Source: Dryomyza anilis (Eukaryota; Arthropoda; Insecta; Diptera; Dryomyzidae). From it: 64,000 bases of DNA. Shown here piece by piece: positions 55,901 through 63,572 of this stretch. The stretch's first letter is position 1. Each line of letters opens with the position of its first letter. The stretch covers positions 21,643,989 to 21,707,988 of the forward strand of contig OX638132.1 of NCBI GenBank assembly GCA_951804985.1, in the 5' to 3' direction. The translations under genes were made by a program, and so were the position numbers. Below the pieces are notes generated by a model. That model made no database searches. It saw only the letters and a list, made by a program, of their open reading frames with translations, and was not told the origin of the DNA.

Positions 55901-58900
55901 TGACCGATGTTGTGCCGGCGGCGCCTAATAATAACACTGGCGGCGGCGGTGGTGCTGTTGCCGTTAATAGTGGCATAAATGCCGTCAGTGGTGACAAGTC
56001 AACGCCACCGGCTGCTGTCAAAAAGACGCACGTGCTGAATCCGTCGGCCAAACCCTTTACGCCGCGTAGCCCCAGCACACCGAACCCGTCGCGTCCGCAC
56101 ACACCGCAGACGCCGGTGCCCATGCAGAGCATCTATACGGCCAGCTCGCATGTGGCCAGCAACCAGACGCAGATCTATGCGGTAATGCAGCAGCCGACAA
56201 CATTCCAGGCGCCGCTGCATCCACAGCCGGGCGGACAACAACAGCGACTGCGCAGAAGCAACTATGGTGAGTGTTTATTGAAAAACTTTTCAACAATATA
56301 TTTTAAGTATTTTAAATATATATGTTGGATTCTATCAATTAAATCGACACAAATTCAATCAAACCAATTCGAATTGATTGAAATAAAGTCGAACGAAGTC
56401 AAATCAATTCAAATTTAAATCGTATCAAAGGTATTTCACATAAAATTAAATCAATTCAACTAAATTTAAATTAATACTGATCAATTCTATTAATTCAAAT
56501 AAATTTAAATCAATTACAATCTATCCAATTCTACCGTGTGATGTATTTAGAAATTATTCAACGGTAGCCTTTTTAATATATCTAAATTAATTCAATTCCA
56601 TCGATTAAATCGAGACAACTTAAATAAATCCAATTCAAAATAATCCAAATAAATTTTTAAAAAAGCCAAATCGATTCCATCCATTTAAATCTATTCTAAT
56701 CAATACACATTAATTGAAATCTATGATTTTATGTTTTATAAATGGAATGTAATAATGCACAAGAACAAACCAGGGCTGGAAAAAATCCGGATTAAAAAAA
56801 AAAATACACTTCACTGGACTTTTTTTTTTGTATTTATTGGATTTTTTGGATTTTATTTGATTTTTTTTTTGATTTTTTTATATATAACATAATTTCAATA
56901 GGATTTATTGTTTTTTAAGTTAATGAATATTAAGTAAACCTTCTCACCCTTTCGCTGCCAAGAACTGCTATATAACCTTTGGTTAAAACATACTTTATGA
57001 AAAAAATTCTCCGTCTTAGATTTGGAAGCCGTTATTTTGGGAGTGGAGAAAAAACTCAGCCCTGTCAAGAACTCAACTTAAGAAATGAACAAAGAATATA
57101 AGAAAAGAAAACAAAAATATTATATATTAAATCTAATGTATTTTGACAGCAAAATATTAAATTACAGTGCTTCGAATGACACTAACGTAGCGAAGAAAAC
57201 GGAACCAACACTGCTTTGTCAATTGTGTCTTTTGAGTTGGCTGTGTTTTTGTTATTGTATTCGATTTACCGCTACACGAGTGATCGAAGAAAACAATAAC
57301 AAAACACATGCATAGTCGGACGACGAACGACACTAGCGTAGCGAAGAAAACAAAAACAAACTTCTTTGTGTATAGTGTCATAAAGTTCTATGTGTTTTCT
57401 CTTTGTTGATTTGGATTTACCACTACATAAGCGATCGAAGAAATTAACAATACACATGCAAAGTTCGAAGTCCGTCGTTATGAAGATATTGTTTTTCAAA
57501 AAACAACATGTGAATGTTTTTCATCAACAGGAAGTTTTTATTTTTCATTTAAACTTGTCTTGTATTTTATTTATATAAAATACCTAAATCTCTTAGTTTT
57601 TGTACTTTTTTAAAACCCGATATAAACTGGTATAAAACAAAAATCGTTTAGATCGGTTTAGGTTTTCGATTTTCGCATAATGGGGTTTAAACATTTTTTC
57701 AAATCAATTCCAATTAATCTAGATCAATTCAAATAAACTGTGTAAACATGTAAACAGTGTTGGTGAGACCTACAGTTTAATGCCGAATACAAACGGCGAC
57801 GGGGTGAAAGCTTTTTAATAGATGGTGTTTAATATCGGAGGTTTATCATTGAGCCATATTAATAAAAAAAAGTATTTACTTTTAAGCAAGCCTACATTTT
57901 CTGAGCAAATATGTTTAATTTGATTTAAATTAATTAAAGTAATTGGTCAATCCAACGTTTTTATTATTGTCTACCAATTTAAAATTTAATTTTTTCGAAC
58001 AAAAGAAATATGTTTTAGCAAAAAAATTGAAGACAATGCGTAACATTTTTATAATTTGGAGCATTTGCTTCAAGTTTTGAGCAAAGTCGATTTTTATTAA
58101 TGAGATCCATTGTCTGCCGAAGCGTAACGCAGTATAGAAAAATGTTTTCTACACTTGCTGGCACCGAACACCTTGTGGTCTTACGTACCAGCAACTTTTC
58201 GCTCGTAGTCAAACGCACTAACCAATCGAGCTACCGACGCTACCACTTTGTGTAATTTAAAAAATGAATTGTCTGCCAAAAACTGTCTTCCACTATTCTG
58301 CTGAAAAACTGCTACAAGGCAGCTTATTTTAAATATAATTCCGAAAACATTCCATGAATCTGCAGTGACACGTACAAATATTTGAAACATACTATTGAAT
58401 GGTTTGGGGAAGTGATTACTGCCATTCTGATGAAATGGCAAACCTTACTGAAGAGAAATGTCAAAAGAGCGGCAAGAAATATGGCGTCGTTTGCTGTCCC
58501 TGTCGCTCTACTATTGTAGCGTCCCTGTTGAAAAACTCTTGCACCAAACTTTTGTAGCGCTCTTATTGAAAAATCCTTTATTTAGTCAATCGTGTGATTC
58601 GAGCTTAAGTAATATTTGTATAATTTCCGTAAATATATTGGGTCATATTAATAAAAATCGACTTTACTCAAAACTTGAAGCAAATGCTCCGAATTGTCAA
58701 AATGTTTCGCATTTCATTTAATTAAAATACTAAAAACTATTTGCTAATGTTCAAAAATATAAAATTTTAAATTGGTAGGTATAAATAAAAACGTTAAACT
58801 GATCATTTACTATAAAAATTCTGAAATAAATTAAAAAATGTGCTCAAAAATATGTCAGCTTGCTTAAAAGTAAATACTTTTTTTTATTAATATGGCCCAT

Positions 58901-60885
58901 TAAAATTCAATTTAAAAATAAAAAAAAAACGTTACGTTAGAAATATGATTCGGGCAAAGCACATTATTCAGATGTCGAACGATCCCTCATTAAAATGTTA
59001 AATAAATATAAGGTCAACGCCATCGCAAATCAACCAAATTTATTGGAAGGTTACCTAACATTGTACGCAATGCATTATTGGCTCCAAAATACGGTTGCCA
59101 TATGGTCGGGATTGTCCCGATATTTCGTGTTCTGTCCAACGTGCCGATTTAATGCTTAATGTCCCGATAAAATAGATTTGTGTATGGTATATAGAATTAT
59201 AAAAAATATTTAAAAAAAATTCAAACTTCGATGTTACAGAAAGCCTGAAAGTTGGCCAAGTATGTGATGTGCACTGATCGATGATTTGTTCGATGTAATG
59301 CACCGACTCGTTGCATCGATGCTGTCCGATGTATCGAACAAAAACAACGATACGTAAATAAATAAATTTTTTGTTGTCCCCCCGACAAACCTTTGAAAAT
59401 CAAGATTTTTTTTCATTTGTTAACCTGTTGTCATATGGCAACCCTACTCCAAAACCAGATTTTTTAAAAGGTAGACCATAGAAAACTGTCCTGAAGGTAG
59501 ACAATCACATAAAGTTACTATCAAATCGGGACCTTTTCAAGTCAGCTGCATCAATTCAATCAGAGTTAGGAGTTCAAATTTCAACTAGGGCTGTGGGGGG
59601 TCTATAAGTCAAAAAATATCTTTGGGAGAACGTTTGACATCTGAAAAAATGCGCATTTTATTTTTAAAATTGAATTTTTATATATTAACGGAGACTATAA
59701 AATTATTACTTACAAATTATTATTTTTTGAAAAAATATAAATTTTACTGTGAGCCTATTTTTTCGATCGATTTCAATACTGTCTTTTTGAGTATAAGTGG
59801 TCACTTTATTTTTGAGGTGTTTGCAACTTATTATTTTTGAAATAAGACACATTGACAATCATTTCTTGTAAGTGAGCACCACATTCGTAAACTAAAAATG
59901 TAAAAAAAAAATAAACATAAGTGGAAAATGTTAGTGACCCTATTATGTCATTAAGCGTATATCATTGATCTGAATAAAAGAAAAAAAGGCGTTAAAAACA
60001 TGGATTCATTATAAAAATCGAAACACTGGTTTAGAAGATTTTAGTAATTTAGGGATGAACAATTTTTTCGTGCGCACTTCTTATATGACGAACTTGTGTT
60101 GAATTTTAATGCGTTGCATCAATCGGAAGTTTCTAGCTTTACGGTTTTTATTTTAAATACATATAACGCAATTTAAAGTCCAAAGTTAAGCTAAAATTGT
60201 GGCTATTTAATTCAATTAATTTTATAATAAATGGAAACTGAAACCTGTTCGATGCAAAGTCCATTTACATTTTTTACTTAATCAAATTTAGTTTTTAAAA
60301 TTATATCAATTAGTTTGAAATGAAATTAACTAACATTTTGTGTGTGCTCTCGTTGTTTGCAGGTCCCATGGCCACCTCACAGATGCACATCTCGGCCACT
60401 ACAGCCACCGGGCAGCCGTTGCTGGCCACAGCACCAATGCAGCAATTTATACACTATCAACAGGCGGGGCATCCGACGCATTTCTCATCGCAACCCTACA
60501 CACCAATGGTGAGTGCAACAACATTTAGAGCAACAATTGGTTCTTTTTTTTTGTTGTTTGTATTATTTTTTATTGCTGAAATTTGCTTCATTACTTTTGC
60601 TTTATTTTTTTGCAGCCACTTCAATTCCTGACACAAACACCACCATCTACAACACCATCACCCGGACAGCCGCATCAGACGTTCCATCCACCACCACAGC
60701 CCTCCCCTGCAGGCGGGGGACCACAGCCCACCTTCACGCCACAAGCACAGCAACCAGCGTATCATGTCATGTGTCCCGTCATCCATCCGCAGCTGATGCC
60801 GAACCATCACTACTACCAGGCACAGCAGCATCCACAACAGAGTCAACCCTTTCAGATAGTTATGCAGCAGCATCCACAGCAGTAA
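43942..60885 (+). CDS. Atx2: Ataxin-2, complete, seven coding exons, 1098 aa
   Basis: Cytoplasmic RNA-binding protein that promotes translation of selected mRNAs (in flies with Twenty-four and poly(A)-binding protein, including the period clock mRNA) and supports stress-granule assembly. The coding exons are 43942-43988, 48825-49183, 49245-50229, 50375-50525, 54928-56266, 60363-60508 and 60616-60885. They total 3297 nt with phases agreeing at all junctions. Domains: Lsm at about residues 40-110 (HAATALVGNVVQVRLRSGNI), LsmAD at about 137-205 (TRFDEKELEPWD, SNGWDAAEMF), an Arg-Glu repeat near 240, polyQ tracts, and a PAM2 motif near 881-895 (LNPSAKPFTP) that binds the MLLE domain of PABP. The length is close to that of the Drosophila protein as I recall it. 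Introns 1, 4 and 5 exceed 4 kb and hold repeats. The second coding intron uses a GC donor. Confidence 0.96.
43989..45424 (+). other. first part of Atx2 intron 1
   Basis: It starts with a non-AT-rich stretch of about 600 bp (CACCTAACCTAGACCCTACC, CATCATCATCGTCATCGCC) that may hold regulatory sequence, then AT-rich DNA. No exon or RNA gene is recognised. Confidence 0.4.
45425..45690. mobile_element. MITE with perfect 32-bp inverted ends, in Atx2 intron 1
   Basis: TATATCGTCGTTGTAGAACT at 45425 and AGTTCTACAACGACGATATA ending at 45690 begin perfect inverted arms of 32 nt, which continue as AAAAGTCACCAA. Total 266 bp, AT-rich centre, no frame. No second copy was seen in the window. Confidence 0.75.
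45973..46212. mobile_element. MITE, GTGTGCGAATTCGAC family, copy 6
   Basis: AAGGTGTGTGCGAATTCGAC to GTCGAATTCGCACCCTTAA, with the full family interior (GGTAATGCAGTGTTCGAC, GATAATCGATCGATTATGGA). It is followed at 46290-46381 by a strongly decayed right half of the same family ending CACACCCTCAG. Confidence 0.85.
46461..46590 (+). repeat. tandem repeat, 63-bp unit, two copies plus partial
   Basis: TTGAATTTCAAATGATATAT at 46461 and 46524, each followed by TCTTGATTTCAAATGAA and GAGTTTAGAATTTCAATTGA-like text. Built from smaller GATTTCAAATGA steps. Confidence 0.8.
46636..46843. mobile_element. MITE, GTGTGCGAATTCGAC family, copy 7
   Basis: TTAAGGGTGTAAGCGAGTTC to GAACTCGCACACACCCTAAA. The interior is shortened on the right, lacking the GTTCAATTTAGTTTAGTCAGC arm segment. 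In Atx2 intron 1. Confidence 0.8.
46844..48532 (+). other. second part of Atx2 intron 1, repeats but no gene
   Basis: Apart from the repeat at 47660-47890 and the following CCGACAAACCTTTGAAAAT segment shared with 59380-59440, nothing is recognised. The 133-codon open frame at 46904-47305 lacks coding character and resembles no family I know. Confidence 0.4.
47660..47890. repeat. dispersed repeat, inverted copy of 20025-20322
   Basis: ATACAATAACACAACACAG, GCATCCCTTGTAAATGTGAA, TTTGGTGTCGTATTATCGAG and GTGATGCTCACAGTTAAATT are the reverse complement of blocks at 20025-20322, in matching order. Confidence 0.6.
48533..48659. mobile_element. small palindromic element, GGGCCTGTGCGA ends
   Basis: GGGCCTGTGCGAATAAAGG on the left and TTAGTCGCACAGGCAGGCCC on the right, with GATAAAACAGTG facing CACTGCTTTATCG in the middle. 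It folds into an imperfect hairpin of about 125 nt, 160 bp upstream of Atx2 coding exon 2. Confidence 0.65.
48825..49183 (+). CDS. Atx2: Atx2 coding exon 2: Lsm domain
   Basis: The acceptor is TACCCACAG ending at 48824. It encodes YTTDNRQPKGRPPAQGVYNN, then the Lsm fold with VRLRSGNIYEGVF, SFDVALELPCCIK and MIFPYDNVVSISAKDFD. It ends in SEKCN-G at phase 1. The only splice that keeps the family sequence leaves ATG at 49183 and starts the intron with GCAAGT (49184). The GT a few bases further on would force a stop. Confidence 0.93.
49245..50229 (+). CDS. Atx2: Atx2 coding exon 3: LsmAD and first polyQ
   Basis: The acceptor is CATTTTAG. It starts (G)TRFDEKELEPWDAG and continues SNGWDAAEMFKKNEHAFGV and SDYTVQLDKKDSDDYKEAEI. 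That is the LsmAD domain with its acidic, clathrin- and ER-export-like motifs described for the family. A run of alternating Arg-Glu/Arg-Asp (49590-49650) follows, then Pro/Ala-rich sequence, a polyQ tract at about 49921-49981 and KYATVMKRKPLQPNQKMV. The donor is GTATGT. Confidence 0.95.
50375..50525 (+). CDS. Atx2: Atx2 coding exon 4
   Basis: The acceptor is TTTGCCATAG. It encodes (G)HQSQYRHQSNMGGPSKQNG, then KPMPQRNMRGYQGAQSNYG and ESQHQ, ending phase 0 at GTTAGT. A Gln/Asn/Gly-rich disordered segment. Confidence 0.9.
50612..51060 (+). repeat. tandem duplication in Atx2 intron 4, 228-bp unit
   Basis: GAATTTCGGTAGTAAATTTT at 50621 and 50849. Each unit continues through TTTCGACTCGTT, ATGAAATGGCAAAC, GAAATGTCAAAAGAGCGGC and TGCTGTCCCTGTCGCTCTAC with few differences. 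The second part of the unit also occurs at 58430-58600. The translated frames are non-conserved artefacts. Confidence 0.85.
51061..52210 (+). other. Atx2 intron 4, no gene
   Basis: 51930-52130 holds loose repeats of CACGAA.AGAAGCA and ACGAATA.AAG at about 45-60 bp spacing. A related pattern recurs at 54330-54600. Otherwise unremarkable. Confidence 0.45.
52211..52945 (-). mobile_element. mini-me-like element with (GTCT)n microsatellite, copy 2
   Basis: Reverse orientation to 25855-26600. TATACCCTACACTAAGAGTG, ACCTCCTGAGTCGATTTAGC, a (GTCT/GTCC)n tract at 52340-52404, CACACATATGTGTAGGG and ATAGTCGGCTTAGACCGAC run to CCATGTGATCTAACCTTCCC. The shared blocks are in the same order, so both are copies of one element. 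No transposase. Confidence 0.75.
52340..52404 (+). repeat. (GTCT)n microsatellite
   Basis: GTCT/GTCC tetranucleotide run, the opposite strand of the (GACA)n tract in the other copy, flanked by the same GAGTCGATTTA border. Confidence 0.9.
53612..54074. mobile_element. foldback element with a perfect 40-bp outer inverted repeat
   Basis: AAAGGCATTAATTGTTGGC at 53612 and GCCAACAATTAATGCCTTT ending at 54074 are perfect inverses over 40 bp. The pairing continues (AACATTAATTTGCCATTTG faces CAAATGGCAAATTAATGTT). A third, diverged copy of the arm (GGTATTAATTGTTTG, TAAAGCACCTATCGATC) sits inside near 53904. Non-coding, 463 bp. Confidence 0.85.
54330..54600 (+). repeat. degenerate tandem repeat with TTTTCGTAG motif
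   Basis: TTTTTCGTAGCTAAA, TTTTCGTTGTGAAAA, GTTTCGTAGCTAAA, TTTTCGTGGGAAAA, TTTTCGTAGTTACG and TTTTTCGTACGCAAA recur about every 35-50 bp with variable spacers. On the - strand it reads as Tyr-Glu-Lys repeats, which I take as chance. Confidence 0.6.
54663..54716. repeat. perfect palindrome, 24-bp arms, 6-nt loop
   Basis: TATTAGACGTAGTATCACAT begins the left arm (54663-54686) and its exact complement occupies 54693-54716, with AAAATA between them. It is followed 7 bp later by the next palindrome. Confidence 0.9.
54724..54773. repeat. palindrome, 25-bp arms, no loop, one mismatch
   Basis: The centre is ACATAGTTAACTATGT, symmetric outward to CAATTAATA.. and ..TATTAATTG with a single mismatch. 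It lies 154 bp upstream of Atx2 coding exon 5, so it is in the intron near the acceptor. Confidence 0.9.
54928..56266 (+). CDS. Atx2: Atx2 coding exon 5: Gln/Pro/His-rich region and PAM2 motif
   Basis: The acceptor is TCGCCACAG ending at 54927. It encodes MQMGKAMHAQHVPLTQHG and then about 370 residues dominated by CAG/CAA glutamine tracts with His, Pro and Val. A conserved stretch LQDLRQFGTDFQLAA lies near 55165. The PAM2 motif THVLNPSAKPFTPRSPS lies at about 56023-56073. The end RRSNY-G is at phase 1 before GTGAGT. Antisense frames across it are long, Cys-, Leu- or Ala-rich shadows. Confidence 0.95.
56267..57130 (+). other. Atx2 intron 5, first part
   Basis: Low-complexity text made of CAATTCAAAT/AATTGATT-like words (56330-56720), then T-rich runs. 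No gene. The exon-5 frame continues here for some 50 codons only because the sequence is simple. Confidence 0.5.
57160..57470 (+). repeat. tandem duplication, about 151-bp unit
   Basis: GACACTAACGTAGCGAAGAAAAC at 57178 (first 20 nt GACACTAACGTAGCGAAGAA) and GACACTAGCGTAGCGAAGAA at 57329. Both lead to GATTTACC.CTACA, GCGATCGAAGAAA-like text and ACACATGCA.AGT. Confidence 0.75.
57766..57800 (-). mobile_element. SINE tail fragment, copy 4
   Basis: CCTACAGTTTAATGCCGAA is the reverse complement of the body motif GGCATTAAACTGTAGG of the SINE family at 1644 and 10606. Short and isolated. Confidence 0.4.
58105..58246 (-). mobile_element. tRNA-derived SINE, copy 3 (inside the foldback)
   Basis: Read on the - strand from 58246: GTGGTAGCGTCGGTAGCTCG, then ATTGGTTAGTGCGTTTGAC gives the best preserved A box of the family. 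Later comes TTTTTCTATACTGCGTTACG, then TTCGGCAGACAATGG, matching the body of copy 1 (TTCTATACCACGCTACC, CGGCCAGACAATCC). It is not a functional tRNA, because no intact anticodon or T arm can be drawn. Confidence 0.6.
58430..58600 (+). repeat. third copy of the 50612-51060 repeat core
   Basis: ATGAAATGGCAAACCTTACT, GAAATGTCAAAAGAGCGGC and CTGTCGCTCTACTATTGTAG match the second half of the 228-bp unit at 50680 and 50910. Dispersed repeat, not coding. Confidence 0.75.
58903..60362 (+). other. Atx2 intron 5, last part
   Basis: No gene apart from the small element at 59093-59443. 59444-60340 is AT-rich and featureless to me until the pyrimidine tract CTCTCGTTGTTTGCAG before exon 6. Confidence 0.5.
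59093..59443. mobile_element. short TIR element with GGTTGCCATATG ends
   Basis: GGTTGCCATATGG at 59093 and CATATGGCAACC ending at 59443. The interior includes CGATGTATCGAACAAAAAC, as in 15235-15785, and CCGACAAACCTTTGAAAAT followed by CCTGTTGTCATATGGCAACC, as near 47965-48038. About 350 bp, non-coding. Confidence 0.55.
60363..60508 (+). CDS. Atx2: Atx2 coding exon 6
   Basis: The acceptor is GTTGTTTGCAG ending at 60362. It encodes (G)PMATSQMHISATTATGQP, then APMQQFIHYQQAGHPTHFSS and QPYTPM. It is phase 0 at GTGAGT. Hydrophobic/Gln/Thr mixed, typical of the Ataxin-2 C-terminus. Confidence 0.92.
60616..60885 (+). CDS. Atx2: Atx2 coding exon 7: C-terminus and stop
   Basis: The acceptor is TTTTTTTGCAG ending at 60615. 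It encodes PLQFLTQTPPSTTPSPGQPH and continues PAYHVMCPVIHPQLMPNHHY, then YQAQQHPQQ and the last residues QQHPQQ, with TAA at 60883-60885. A longer overlapping frame (60513-60944) is a shadow. Confidence 0.93.
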   Translation, partial: PLQFLTQTPPSTTPSPGQPHQTFHPPPQPSPAGGGPQPTFTPQAQQPAYHVMCPVIHPQLMPNHHYYQAQQHPQQSQPFQIVMQQHPQQ

Positions 60886-62020
60886 ATAGGAAAAAAGAAA
60901 GGTTAAAAAAAAGAAATACAACAACAACACACAGCAAACAGTAGCAACAACAGCAACCGTAGCAACTACAACAACTACATTAAAAATAATAATATTAACA
61001 ACTTTTCGTGCGTTCAAACAGCCAATTATATGGAACAGCAGTAACAGCAGCAACAGTAACAACAACAACAGCAATAGCAATAGCAACAGCAATATGCGTT
61101 CTTAATCACATTTTACGCGCACTTTATAATTTTAAAAAATGTTGCAATTTTTTTTGCCTTATTTAATTCTTTTGCGAATTTTCGTTTTGCTTTTGCTCAC
61201 GGTATTTTGTTGCTGTCTGCTTGCACTGCAGCTGTTTGATGTGTTGCTGCTTCAAGTGTTGCTGTTATGAAATTATTGTTGAAATGCTAGCGAAACTGAA
61301 GGATACGATAAACGCGTTGAAATATGCTACAGATGATGTTAAAGCGATACTATAAAAGCATTGAAAAAGTGGAATAAAATGAAGAGAAGTTGATAAAGAT
61401 GATGATGAAGAAGAAGATTATGTGCAAAAACATCTAAATGCGCGGCGAAAGCGAGTTATATTATAGAAGCGAATGAACTGAAAAGCATGCAGCAACATAG
61501 CAAAAACAACAAACGTTACCACATATTCGAAATTAAAAACCAATTTAATAAAAAAAATTACAGGACATCTAAATTGTCCGAACATAAACATATTAGTGAA
61601 ATTTCCCAAAACATGTTGCACGCAGCCATGCTGCGTTCGTTGTCTGTCCATTGCATTTGGCAAGCATTCCATTCCACATTGTAGCAGCACCTACTACAGC
61701 CTATTTCCCAAAAAAAAAAAATGCGCCTACCGTGGTGATTGATTGGTAGTGATACCACTGATCATGTATCGCTCACATTCTGTTAAAATTCTATTAAAAG
61801 TCTCATTTTTATTGCGCTGCATTTTTATGCGAATTTCCACCATGAAACCCAAAATGCTTTCCATATTATTAAAAAAAAAAATGCAAAACATTAAATACCA
61901 GTTTTTCTATTTTTGTGTTTATTGAAATGTTTTCTTTTTTTTAAACAATATTTGCCTGCAAACAATGCCTAAACGTGTTTTTTGTACTCCTTCAATGTTT
62001 CCTTAAAAAATAAAATGAAG
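60886..62020 (+). other. Atx2: Atx2 3' UTR region
   Basis: The sequence after the stop is rich in CAA/CAG/TAGCAA triplets (60905-61095), continuing the composition of the coding exon without being coding. AATAAA signals lie at 61373-61378 and 62009-62014; either could end the mRNA. No coding frame is convincing. Confidence 0.5.
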
Positions 62021-62165
62021 AAAAAAAAGAGTAAAAAAGATTTATTTAAAAAATGCGAATAAAAAAAAAACTTCAGAAACATCATTAAATTTGTTTTATT
62101 GCCAACTTTTTTTATATTTGTATCATTACACAACAGCCTTTCTGCGCAGCATTCACGATTATTTT

Positions 62166-62420
62166 TGTATTATGCAAAATGATGATTCTGATTCCGAAAA
62201 TGAGGTTCTAAACAAATTTTCTGTTGATAGTTTACGAGGTATTCGAGAACGAATCAAGATTTCAAAAAGGAGGTCACATATACATGTTCTGCATTTCGTC
62301 CGTTTTCATCTCAAATCCGGAATTGCAAAACGGATGGATTAAAAAAAAGGTATTCCGTAAAACGTACGAATTAGAGCAATTCATACGAACAGCTGATTTA
62401 TGTCCGAAACGTCTATTGTG
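62166..62420 (+). other. small open frames of unknown status downstream of Atx2
   Basis: An ATG at 62175 opens MQNDDSDSENEVLNKFSVDS and continues LRGIRERIKISKRR before composition falters. An overlapping frame reads NPELQNGWIKKKVFRKTYEL to a TGA near 62421. Together they look like a short acidic-basic protein broken by a frameshift, perhaps a transposon remnant or the first exon of a neighbouring gene. I do not recognise it. Confidence 0.25.
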
Positions 62421-62509
62421 ATCTGATCATAAAAAACGCCAAATACAATTAAATTGTTGTTAAACTGAGTTAATTTTATATTTATTCATACTATTTTCAA
62501 GACAAACAA

Positions 62510-62770
62510 TTTGGGGATTTGTCGCCTGTGGATTTTGTGCTTGGGGATTTTGATCTTGTGGATTTTTATCTTGTGGATTTTTAAAATTGGGGATTTTGAT
62601 TTTGGGGATTATGTGTTTGGGGATTATGATTTGGGGATTTCGATTTGTGGATTTTGCTTATGGGGATTTCGAGCCCAACCCATTACGCAAGCCTACTTTG
62701 TTCTGTGTTGGCTAAACAATTTGTGCTTTGTGGATTTTTTTGTGGATTTTGAGCCTCTCCCATCGGAACC
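62510..62770 (+). repeat. TGGGGATTT minisatellite
   Basis: TTGGGGATTT, TTGTGGATTTT and TTGGGGATTATG recur every 12-19 bp with small changes over about 250 bp. The 102-codon frame across it (Gly/Ile/Asp/Phe) is produced by the repeat. Confidence 0.8.
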
Positions 62771-63269
62771 CATATATTTTTCTTTGTTGGAATCGGAACC
62801 GGAATCGCTATTTTTTTAATCTTGGAACGAAAATATGAGCCGATATTTCAATTGTTTTTAGTCCCTCCCTGGAATTAAAATACAGAGAGGGACTAAAGCG
62901 AAAGTTTCCAGCTGTGCAGTATTGATACGATTTTGGACAACATTTGTAATTAATTATCTTATGTGATGTTTTAAAGATGTTTTTAAATATTTTTTGAAAG
63001 TCTATATCTCGTAGACAATATTTTGTTATTAAATATTCAGAGATTTCGGAACGATATATCTTGTTTTATTGTACCATTCTCGCTGTATAGATTCGATTTG
63101 GCAATGGTGTTCAATACCTGTTGAGGTTCTCTATCAGTTGGATTTGGAAATAAATCTCGTAAAAAGAAAACATCTTGGAATGCATTATAGTATGACATAG
63201 ATACGAGAATTCTAACAGAGATCGAATGAATTCCCCTAAATCTCTGGGAATGGTCGGCATAGACCGATT

Positions 63270-63572
63270 ACACACAAAGAAAAAAAAATTTACATAACGA
63301 TTGCGGCAAAAGAATTTCGTGCTCCAACTTTGCTCGCAAAAGTGTACATGTTTACTGTAAAAAAAATAAATTATTTATTCTAAACGAAAGTTCGTTTGCC
63401 TTCAATGTGTGCAACATATGTATACAAAATAGTTTAAAGTTCATAAATAACATGAATTTTTTCATAAATATTATGAAAGCGTTCATCAATATTATGAACT
63501 TTTTCATTACGGTTTTATGAACGATTCATAAATTGGATGAATTTGGTCATTGGTAAAAATCTTTTTGTGTGA
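63270..63572. mobile_element. MITE with CACACAAAGAAAAA ends
   Basis: ACACACAAAGAAAAAAAAAT on the left and AATCTTTTTGTGTG on the right. Inside are mirrored TTCATAAAT/ATTTATGAA words (63440-63535). About 300 bp, no frame. The ends resemble those of the TACACAGAAAAA and TACACCCAGAAAAA families. Confidence 0.6.

Larger units (their letters stand above)
57853..58902. mobile_element. foldback element, about 1.05 kb, carrying a SINE
   Basis: GCCATATTAATAAAAAAAAG on the left (57855) faces CTTTTTTTTATTAATATGGC on the right (near 58879-58898). Further in, TTTACTTTTAAGCAAGC faces GCTTGCTTAAAAGTAAA. An inner pair, CATTTGCTTCAAGTTTTGAG and CTCAAAACTTGAAGCAAATG (58062 and 58669), flanks the SINE and a GAAATGTCAAAAGAGCGGC repeat. 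No transposase frame. Confidence 0.7.

Noticed and set aside
58140..58262. tRNA gene on the - strand
   Set aside because: The A-box-like region is good, but no full cloverleaf, anticodon arm or proper B box can be drawn, and the downstream part matches a SINE body.
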